Assembly: GCA_003694175.1 (NCBI GenBank)
Contig: RFKV01000063.1
Coordinates: forward strand, 1 to 7,004
DNA: 7,004 bases
Source of the DNA: Candidatus Dojkabacteria bacterium
GTDB taxonomy: Bacteria; Patescibacteriota; Dojkabacteria; J137
Reading direction: 5' to 3'
Part shown: piece after piece, positions 1-5,271 of the stretch
Position numbering within the stretch: position 1 is the first letter of the stretch
Layout of the letters: every line of letters begins with the position of its first letter
Notes under the pieces: generated by a model
Told to the model about the DNA's origin: nothing
What the model saw: only the letters and a program-made list of their open reading frames with translations
Databases searched by the model: none
Program-made: the position numbers and the translations under genes

Positions 1-1
1 G

Positions 2-199
2 TATAATAACTGTATCGTTGAGGTTTGTGGTTTATTGATTCAATCAGGCGTGAATTTACTTTTAAGATCTGAACACCGTATAAGTTGCAGAATGGCTGCT
101 GGCTTTAGATCAAAAACAATTATTAACCAAAAAGTGGCCAATGACCCCAGATCAGATTGGACGTTTTCTTATGAACAGAAAATAAAAGCACTAAGCTAA
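2..199 (+). CDS. Possible C-terminal fragment of an unrecognised protein, cut by the left edge
   Basis: One forward frame stays open from the window edge for 65 codons and ends in TAA; the other two forward frames close early. In DNA this AT-rich, such an opening is uncommon but not decisive. The fragment starts YNNCIVEVCG, has a mixed middle with three cysteines in all, and ends in a charged tail, EQKIKALS. I see no motif I can assign to a family. A run of seven T follows about 20 bases after the stop, but without a convincing G/C stem before it, so termination there is uncertain. It may be the true end of a longer gene to the left, a decayed remnant, or a chance opening. The missing upstream sequence would decide. 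Confidence 0.35.
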   Translation, partial: YNNCIVEVCGLLIQSGVNLLLRSEHRISCRMAAGFRSKTIINQKVANDPRSDWTFSYEQKIKALS

Positions 200-679
200 C
201 TAGTCATAAGTAACGCGGTTTTTTTAGATAATGAAAATCTTTTCATCAGATGCGCCTATCTTCTCTACTAGCAGATTTTGGAAGGTTCGTCTCATCCACT
301 CAATCACCAACATAAGACTCATTAGAGCAATAGTTTGATCATGTAAATACATGAGCTATGTTTAATGTATGCATTTGTTTTTGGTTTATACAGTTTTGGA
401 TGTCTGTATTTTCGTAAAGGCCTAGATTTACTCATCACCTATGTTGCTTTGAGTCTTTAGACCAAAATATGCATATCATCTTCTGATTTTTAATCCACTT
501 CAATCAAAGGTCGAACAACAACTAAGTTAACTTCTATACTTTAAAACTCAAATATCACTAAGCAATATTAAACCTAGATCTATCAAGCACAAGCACGCAG
601 GACCAGGAAACTCAACAGAGAGATATACCTAGTAAGTTTACAGATACATTGTATACATCAATGTGATTTATTATAGATG
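200..679. other. Gene-free stretch with two small hairpins
   Basis: All frames are broken by frequent stops and I recognise no gene. Two short inverted repeats are visible: ATGAAAA/TTTTCAT at 231-246 with a 2-base loop, and CATGTA/TACATG near 340-355 with an AA loop. A third, ACATTG/CAATGT at about 646-664, lies just past the 3' end of the tRNA-His gene. It might help end that transcript, but no T-run follows it in the minus direction, so I do not call it a terminator. Confidence 0.5.
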
Positions 680-753
680 GGTGATCAGTGGGGGTCGAAC
701 CCACGACATCCAGTGCCACAAACTGGCGCTCTACCAACTGAGCTATGATCACC
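680..753 (-). tRNA. tRNA-His (anticodon GTG)
   Basis: The minus strand folds into a full cloverleaf: 7-bp acceptor GTGATCA/TGATCAC, D stem GCTC/GAGC, anticodon stem CCAGT/ACTGG around the loop TTGTGGC (anticodon GTG), a 5-base variable loop, and T stem GTGGG/CCCAC around TTCGACC. An extra G lies at the 5' end (position 753) opposite a C discriminator (position 680). This G-1:C73 pair is the known identity element for histidyl-tRNA synthetase, here encoded in the gene as in other bacteria. The 3' CCA is not encoded (the gene continues C-A-T after C73), so a CCA-adding enzyme is needed. It lies 14 bases downstream of tRNA-Lys on the same strand and is probably co-transcribed with it. Confidence 0.97.
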
Positions 754-767
754 ACATTTCTGTACAC

Positions 768-839
768 TGGGCCAGGAGGGACTCGAACCCACGGCCAATC
801 GCTTAAGAGGCGACTGCTCTACCACTGAGCTACTGACCC
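768..839 (-). tRNA. tRNA-Lys (anticodon CTT)
   Basis: The minus strand gives a 72-base cloverleaf: acceptor GGGTCAG/CTGGCCC with one G-T wobble, D stem GCTC/GAGC, anticodon stem GTCGC/GCGAT around CTCTTAA (anticodon CTT, reading AAG), a 5-base variable loop, and T loop TTCGAGT. The discriminator base is A73 and no CCA is encoded. The T stem GTGGG/CCCTC carries a T-T mismatch at pair 50-64, while the other four pairs are G-C; this is unusual but tolerable. AAA codons would need a separate TTT-anticodon tRNA elsewhere. It is the promoter-proximal gene of the Lys-His pair. Confidence 0.96.
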
Positions 840-853
840 GATTCCTTTGTTAG

Positions 854-862
854 ATTATAACA
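854..862 (-). promoter_or_regulatory. Extended -10 promoter for the tRNA-Lys/His transcript
   Basis: Read on the minus strand this is TGTTATAAT: a perfect TATAAT (859-854) with the TG of an extended -10 one base upstream. It lies about 15 bases before the tRNA-Lys 5' end, leaving a leader of roughly 8 bases, which fits a stable-RNA gene. A TTGAGA (885-880) could be a -35 box, but its 20-base spacer is long. The extended -10 may therefore carry most of the recognition. Confidence 0.7.
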
Positions 863-976
863 AAAAAATGTTTCTAGATTCTCAAACAGTGGTTTTAACA
901 CAGCCCTAAAACCGTATAAATTACTAAATTCGATTTATATCACTTACCTTATATTTTTTTAAACTAATCTATCCAC

Positions 977-1244
977 TTTGTTAGCCAAAAGCTAACCATG
1001 CCTAATAAATTAGCTAAAAAAGTTCATGAAATATTATTTAGAAGCTTCATTAGCAAAAGCTTTGACTAATATTTACTAACATTAAAAAGCCTGTAATTTT
1101 CTGGCATTTAATCCGCCTTAATTTAGTAAATTAAAACTTATATGTATGCGCTGAGCTATCCTTGTGCTAGTAACTTTATTATGTTTGATTAGCAAGAGCT
1201 ATACAACAATAGTGTATTATTGATAGACTAAGTTGGCTAACAAA
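977..1244. repeat. 268-bp segment bounded by a 12-bp perfect inverted repeat
   Basis: TTTGTTAGCCAA at 977-988 is the exact reverse complement of 1233-1244. The left arm is itself part of a hairpin, GTTAGC-CAAAA-GCTAAC (980-996). Inside the segment, related words TTAGCAAAAGCT (1050-1061) and TTAGCAAGAGCT (1189-1200) recur. The arrangement resembles a small non-autonomous inverted-repeat element, but I see no clear target-site duplication and no second copy in the window. A chance pairing in AT-rich DNA remains possible. Confidence 0.3.
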
Positions 1245-1484
1245 TAAGAAATAAAATAACCTTGATATGTTTGGTAATTATTCCAGAATAAAGTCCCAAA
1301 TTATCAAAAAATTTTCTTGGAGGTTTTAATATTTCTACCAATTTTTCATGGTCTATATAAAACGTTAAAATAATTAGTGTGACAAGTAAATCCCGTAGTT
1401 TGACTGTCTTAAGCCAAATCGGGAATATGAATACAGTCAAAGAGACACGAAAAACGGACTAAAAATAATTTGGTATTAGCTGTT

Positions 1485-3302
1485 TTATTGATGTGCAGAG
1501 CTTTGTGACTGATTTCCTAAATTTTGCGGTCCTTTCAAAACAAAATCAGCGACATTCAAAACTTGCTTAAGTTCACGCATTTCTCGTTTCAGTTCACCCA
1601 TTACTCGTTTCAGTTGATCATTTAGCTGATCGTCATTTATAGGGAAAAGTTCTAACTCCGAAAGATTGGTGTGATACATATTGACTAATTCAATGAATTC
1701 TTTATAACTTTCTTTATTATTTAAATTTGGATTTTGAATATATTCAAGGCAATTCAAAACTAACCTTCTTAACGAACCAAAGAACCAAGATGGGTCTGGT
1801 ATTCCAGGGAACCGAAAGTCTAATATTCCAATAAGGAACTGAGAATCTAAGTCTGATATTTGACCATAACTGTTAGGACTCTCTGTGGTTTCTGGCATTA
1901 ATCTTTGGCATATACTTATAATATGTTTAATATGATTGGAAGCAAGTTCATATACTGAATTGATAATTTTTTCACGTAAACTAGTATCTTGTACTTGTAT
2001 ATTGATTTTTGTCAACTCAGATAACTCACTTAAAAATTCAATCATTAGGTAACTATCTCCGACACTCAATACTAAATTGGAAACACGTTCTAAAAAACTA
2101 ATGAAAGAACCAACCAATTCACCATCGCTAATACCTTTTCTTGCCAATGCCTGTAAAACTTCTGTAATGACCATACTGAGTTCATCTCTTAATCCAGATT
2201 CGAATTTTTCTATGGATGGTAGTTGATTAAGATGTACTGGACACGTAATCCCACCACTACCCAGTAAACCTTGAAATTTATACATTTCATCCGATATTTC
2301 TTCACCCGATTCATCCGATATTTCTTTACCCGATCTTTTCCTTTTATATTCAATTAAGCCCATCTTATTCAAAAATTCATCTCTTGCACCAACTCCAGTT
2401 ACTATTTTTTTAATCGCTCCTGATAACTCATCAATGTTTTTTAAGTGATCTTGAAGTAGTTCATAAATCCATTCAGGCATTGTTCCAGTGCCTTGAGAGA
2501 TGTTATTAATTAGACCAACAAAAAATCCTGAAATATAGTGACCTTCTGAATAATAAAAGTATGGAAACCTTAACAATTCTTTGATCAATGTTTTAGTCAA
2601 GTTCAAGGCCAAATTAGTAAATTCAGGCTTATTATTTGTGAGTCGTAAAATAAACCTTCTTGATATGGAATTAGGTAGGTACTCTGTATAGAACTTTTTT
2701 GCAACTTCGTCTGAAACCCGCACTTCCGAATTCGAATCAGTAATTAAGTATGTGACGAAAGCTAAAGTTTGAGAGAAATAATAAAACAATTTACTGGTTT
2801 TATCTGAATTTGCTTGCCAATAGCTTTGCTCGTATCTTGCTATTAGCCCGTACAGTTTATCAAACATGTTGTCGTAAAAGACAAGTAAAGTTTTCAAAAT
2901 TTTCTCTTCCAAATAAGGTCGTTTCTCCTCAAAAAAATCCTTAATTTGTTCTTCTAAATTTCCTAGAGCATTAACTCCTTCCTCTCCAAAGTTAGCTTTA
3001 AGATCTTCAGATAAAAGGCTTGAAAGATTTTGAATATCAAGAAAATTCCCAAATTTGGAGGCACTACCTAGAAGTGAGTCTAATGTTGGGACCTTAAGTT
3101 GCGCAAGCACACTGGAATACTTTGGGGTACCTTCTTCAGTTTGAGCTAGTAGATGAAAACCTTCTACGATACCATTAGCCAACAACCCAAGTACTCTTGA
3201 CGTTTCTCCACATTCTTGATCAAACAGTAGCTTTAGCCTGTGCGAAATCGATGGAATTCTTTCCTTTTTCGGTCCCTGTTGACTAAACGTTTCTTCTTGC
3301 AT
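1485..3302 (-). CDS. Unrecognised 605-residue, mainly alpha-helical protein
   Basis: I do not recognise a family. The ATG start is preceded by an A/T-only leader without a Shine-Dalgarno sequence. There is no signal peptide and no clear membrane span, although aromatic stretches occur at residues 172-186 (LFYYFSQTLAFVTYL) and 246-262. The layout suggests a helical N-terminal part (about 1-320), a charged linker (319-345) with a duplicated 8-residue SG(K/E)EISDE unit, a glycine-containing turn with CPVH at 354-357, a second helical part (about 360-555), and an amphipathic coiled-coil-like segment (557-582) made partly of a duplicated heptad, RVMGELK/REMRELK. The tail is Q/S/N-rich. These features fit a cytoplasmic, possibly scaffold-like or interacting protein; function is unknown. 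It is divergent from ndk. Its length and intact frame argue for a real, maintained gene. Confidence 0.85.
   Translation of the reverse strand: MQEETFSQQGPKKERIPSISHRLKLLFDQECGETSRVLGLLANGIVEGFHLLAQTEEGTPKYSSVLAQLKVPTLDSLLGSASKFGNFLDIQNLSSLLSEDLKANFGEEGVNALGNLEEQIKDFFEEKRPYLEEKILKTLLVFYDNMFDKLYGLIARYEQSYWQANSDKTSKLFYYFSQTLAFVTYLITDSNSEVRVSDEVAKKFYTEYLPNSISRRFILRLTNNKPEFTNLALNLTKTLIKELLRFPYFYYSEGHYISGFFVGLINNISQGTGTMPEWIYELLQDHLKNIDELSGAIKKIVTGVGARDEFLNKMGLIEYKRKRSGKEISDESGEEISDEMYKFQGLLGSGGITCPVHLNQLPSIEKFESGLRDELSMVITEVLQALARKGISDGELVGSFISFLERVSNLVLSVGDSYLMIEFLSELSELTKINIQVQDTSLREKIINSVYELASNHIKHIISICQRLMPETTESPNSYGQISDLDSQFLIGILDFRFPGIPDPSWFFGSLRRLVLNCLEYIQNPNLNNKESYKEFIELVNMYHTNLSELELFPINDDQLNDQLKRVMGELKREMRELKQVLNVADFVLKGPQNLGNQSQSSAHQ
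1572..1613 (-). repeat. 21-bp tandem duplication coding a heptad
   Basis: Two adjacent 21-base units (1572-1592 and 1593-1613) differ at two positions. They encode the heptads REMRELK and RVMGELK near the C-terminus of the 605-residue protein. A unit of exactly seven codons lengthens a coiled coil by two turns without breaking register. Confidence 0.8.
2287..2334 (-). repeat. 24-bp tandem duplication in a charged linker
   Basis: Two adjacent 24-base units (2287-2310 and 2311-2334) differ at one position. They encode SGKEISDE and SGEEISDE (residues 324-339) between the two halves of the protein. The single difference changes Lys to Glu. The near-identity points to a recent in-frame duplication. 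Confidence 0.9.
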
Positions 3303-3333
3303 TTTTTAAAAATTAAAAAATTAATAGATACGG

Positions 3334-3364
3334 CATGGTACCAATGGTATGTAAGTATTACTTA
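3334..3364. promoter_or_regulatory. Adjacent short palindromes upstream of the 605-residue gene
   Basis: TACCA-A-TGGTA (3339-3349) and TAAGT-ATT-ACTTA (3352-3364) lie side by side, about 35-60 bases before the ATG at 3302. The hexamer ATGGTA also repeats directly at 3335 and 3344, a 9-base period. The position suits operator-like binding sites for this gene, but I could not find a convincing -35/-10 pair nearby. Confidence 0.3.
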
Positions 3365-3640
3365 AATAACACTAAGGCGTTTTATCATTTTTTATGTAAA
3401 TTCAAATTCAAGATAATTTAAGAGTCCTTTGTCTTCTGTATATTGAGCTTAAAAAATAACAAGACCTCCTTATTTACCTTATTTACTTTGAGAAGATTTA
3501 GTGAAAAGTATCAAAAAAGATCTCAATTGCAGCTGTCGTTTAGATACAATAAATTAAGACATTAAGTAAGTTAAATTTAACGTTTGATTTCATACAGTTT
3601 TCAAGCTAATTTTTTGATTGTAAATAACTCAAACAAGGCT

Positions 3641-3674
3641 AGATCAAAACTTTGATCTGTTCGTGAAGGACGAA
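3641..3674. repeat. Two adjacent inverted repeats upstream of ndk
   Basis: AGATCAAA-AC-TTTGATCT (3641-3658) has perfect 8-bp arms. TTCGT-GAAGG-ACGAA (3660-3674) follows directly with 5-bp arms. Together they could be protein-binding sites or successive hairpins. They lie about 80-115 bases upstream of the ndk -10 box. No role can be assigned. Confidence 0.4.
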
Positions 3675-3717
3675 TAAAGATTTAGTCTTCAATATAGAAT
3701 TTTTTCGGGTAAATAGT

Positions 3718-3734
3718 CATTAGTTAAACTAATG
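3718..3734. promoter_or_regulatory. Perfect 17-bp palindrome just upstream of the ndk promoter
   Basis: CATTAGTT-A-AACTAATG has 8-bp perfect arms around one central base. It ends 21 bases before the TATAAT box, covering or abutting where the -35 element would sit. That is a typical operator position, so binding there could control ndk. No regulator is visible in the window. Confidence 0.4.
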
Positions 3735-3755
3735 GAATCTTGCTTCAATTGTCTG

Positions 3756-3761
3756 TATAAT
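3756..3761 (+). promoter_or_regulatory. -10 box of the likely ndk promoter
   Basis: A perfect TATAAT lies 33 bases before the ATG at 3795, placing the transcript start near 3768 and giving a leader of about 27 bases. No good -35 is seen at 16-18 bases. If this promoter is used, the upstream in-frame ATG at 3732 is not on the mRNA. Confidence 0.5.
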
Positions 3762-3794
3762 CTAGAGAACTTACATATTTGTTATTTGGTGGAT

Positions 3795-4403
3795 ATGAAA
3801 AACAAGCCTACACCATATGAAAGAACCTTGGTTTTACTAAAGCCTGATGCAGTTCAAAGGGGGTTGATGGGTGAGATAATTTCAAGATTTGAAAGAAAAG
3901 GATTGAAAATTGTAGCTATGAAGTTTTTGCAAGCCACAAAGCAACAGGCTCAGCAGCACTATTATTGGTCAGATGAAGAAAAAACAAAAACCGGAAATAG
4001 AACAATAGAAGTGTACAAGAACAAAGGAATTGAGCTTAAAAAGAGTGCAATAGAAGTTGCAGAGGATGTTCAGAAAAGACTTGTGAATTTCATGCTTGCG
4101 GGGCCCATTTTAGTAATGGTTATAGAGGGGGCGCATGCGATTGAACACGTTAGAAAAATAGTGGGTCACGGAAGCCCGCTACAGGCAGATGTTGGGACCA
4201 TTAGGGCTGACTACACTATCGATTCATATTTATTGGCTGACGAAGCAGACAGAGCAGCAAGGAATTTAGTTCATGCGTCAAGCTCTACAGATGAGGCAGA
4301 AAGAGAAATTAGGGTCTGGTTTTCTGAGGATGAGATTTGCGATTACGAGTTGGCTATAGAAAAGATTCTGTACTCCAAGGAGTGGGAGTCGGGTCAGAAG
4401 TAA
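3795..4403 (+). CDS. ndk: Nucleoside diphosphate kinase, long inserted form
   Basis: This enzyme transfers the gamma-phosphate of ATP to other nucleoside diphosphates through a phosphohistidine, balancing NTP and dNTP pools in the cytoplasm. In the 202-residue product I see ERTLVLLKPDAVQRG (9-23), the GP core strand (103-104), VRK (119-121), TIRADY (135-140) and NLVHASSS (157-164) with catalytic His160. Usual bacterial Ndk has about 140-150 residues; the excess is one insertion of roughly 30 residues (about 57-95), a shorter one before the active loop (about 141-155), and a C-terminal extension. The signature H-(G/A)-S-D reads HASS, with Ser163 where Asp is usual. I chose ATG 3795 over the in-frame ATG 3732: the family begins here, the extra 21 residues are cysteine-rich and unlike it, and a TATAAT and a palindrome lie within or at that extension. 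GGTGGA lies one base before ATG, too close for a good ribosome site. Confidence 0.95.
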   Translation: MKNKPTPYERTLVLLKPDAVQRGLMGEIISRFERKGLKIVAMKFLQATKQQAQQHYYWSDEEKTKTGNRTIEVYKNKGIELKKSAIEVAEDVQKRLVNFMLAGPILVMVIEGAHAIEHVRKIVGHGSPLQADVGTIRADYTIDSYLLADEADRAARNLVHASSSTDEAEREIRVWFSEDEICDYELAIEKILYSKEWESGQK

Positions 4404-5178
4404 CGCGGTGCTCCCTTCCAATATAAACTCGCATTATATTAGCTATATTAGTTCAATATTATAAGACTAAATTAAGGTTTTTTAGTTACGGTTTACAGAG
4501 ATAAAGTTGAGTTTAAATTGAAAGGTCTAGCTTGCAGAGTAGACTTTATCAAGTCAATCAAGCTATTTCCATTTATAAACTACACAAGGACTACTTCTTA
4601 AGTGGTTAGCTTTGTCCGATGTAAGTTGCTAAATTGCAAGCTGTCTAAACTGCAAATGTTTTTAGTTTTGAAATAACCCTTAATTTACTTAGATCCATTT
4701 AGTTTTCAGGTGTAATTATGTTTTCTAGATGAGAACAAGCTACGAAACCAATTTCTCTGTGATTAAGTAAGAGCTTGGTAACCCAAATTTTAATTCAAAT
4801 TTAGTAATACATTATTGTTTCTATACTTTTTTGAATTTTATATAAGACATTTATCTCTTTCATTATTTTTTGTAGTGTGAGCGCTCCTAGAATCATTTCG
4901 TTTGGAACAACTAATTTTTACAAAGGACTTCATGAAGCTCAACTCACTCTTTAAATATCATCACTTCTTAGTTACCTCTCTTTTTTTAAAATCTCAAATG
5001 ACTCACATATGATAAATTGATACGTCCATGTGCAAAAAATGCGTTGTCTACCCAAAAAGAGTCCAATAATCTCTAACTAAAACATTCATTGAAGACAAAC
5101 ATTTCCGGTACACATCTCAAAAGATCAAAAAAGATCGGTCCATTGATTCAATTTCATTCCTAAAGTTAACGAATTCAT
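4404..5178. other. Long gene-free stretch between convergent genes
   Basis: No gene can be supported on either strand; stops are frequent in all frames. No strong terminator follows ndk. Small structures include a stem-loop candidate at 4500-4550 (listed), a direct repeat CTAAAYTGCAA at 4629-4639 and 4645-4655, an 8-bp palindrome GAGCGCTC at 4879-4886, and ATTGA-T-TCAAT around 5145-5155. The stretch may be decayed former coding DNA. Confidence 0.5.
4500..4550. repeat. Stem-loop candidate downstream of ndk
   Basis: GATAAAGT (4500-4507) pairs perfectly with ACTTTATC (4543-4550). Within it GTCTA (4525-4529) pairs with TAGAC (4540-4544), competing for two bases of the outer stem. It could fold as RNA on either strand about 100 bases after the ndk stop. 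There is no T-run, so it is not a standard terminator. Confidence 0.25.
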
Positions 5179-5271
5179 TTAATCAACTTTCCCACCCAAA
5201 CGTTTCATAGTTTTACCGAAATTAAAGTTCATCATCTGCGCTTCAAGACGGCGTGTATTAAGGTAAACCAT
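5179..5271 (-). CDS. Possible 30-residue basic small protein or gene remnant
   Basis: An ATG-started frame overlaps the last 14 bases of the upstream 517-residue gene in another frame and ends in TAA. Its product begins MVYLNTRRLE and ends KTMKRLGGKVD. It is basic and methionine/phenylalanine-rich in the middle (AQMMNFNFGK), with a glycine-pair tail that looks like a genuine protein C-terminus. The stretch appears richer in G/C than the surrounding spacer. It could be a translationally coupled small protein, the surviving end of a decayed gene, or chance. I recognise no family. Confidence 0.25.
   Translation of the reverse strand: MVYLNTRRLEAQMMNFNFGKTMKRLGGKVD

Larger units (their letters stand above)
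840..1484. other. Gene-free stretch upstream of the tRNAs
   Basis: Apart from the tRNA promoter, this AT-rich stretch has no gene I can support. It holds a recurring word resembling TTAGC-AAAAGCT (at 981, 1050 and 1189) and the inverted repeat listed separately. A 67-codon opening on the minus strand (1440-1237) has only a TTG start and no internal methionine, so I do not call it. A 9-bp inverted repeat (1399-1407/1433-1441, 25-base loop) lies 44 bases past the stop of the large minus-strand gene, but lacks a T-run. Confidence 0.5.
3303..3717. other. Divergent intergenic region between the 605-residue gene and ndk
   Basis: There is no gene here. It contains the palindromes described separately, a 9-bp tandem duplication CTTATTTAC (3469-3486), and on the minus strand a perfect AAGGAGGT (3471-3464). 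A TTG follows that sequence after only two bases, which is too close for normal ribosome binding, and the frame closes after 14 codons. I treat it as an orphan site. Confidence 0.5.

Noticed and set aside
208..219. 12-mer AAGTAACGCGGT shared with 4398-4409 at the ndk stop
   Set aside because: One shared 12-mer is about what chance predicts in 7 kb, the flanks differ, and the reading context is not the same.
200..660. Search for a CRISPR array, transposase gene or rRNA in the spacers
   Set aside because: No regularly spaced repeats, no transposase-like frame and no rRNA-like sequence were seen here or elsewhere in the window.
1237..1440. 67-codon hydrophobic frame on the minus strand
   Set aside because: The only start is TTG, there is no internal methionine or ribosome site, and its 3' end overlaps the inverted repeat at 1233-1244. 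Hydrophobic products are expected from chance frames in AT-rich DNA. It could still be a gene remnant.
1399..1441. 9-bp perfect inverted repeat after the 605-residue gene, as a terminator
   Set aside because: The loop is 25 bases and no T-run follows in the minus direction; such pairs are expected by chance in a window this size.
3510..3522. 13-mer ATCAAAAAAGATC shared with 5124-5136
   Set aside because: It is dominated by an A-run and GATC words; low complexity makes the match uninformative.
3732..3794. Upstream in-frame ATG giving ndk 21 extra residues
   Set aside because: The extension is cysteine-rich, unlike the family, and overlaps a palindrome and a TATAAT box. The family N-terminus fits ATG 3795.
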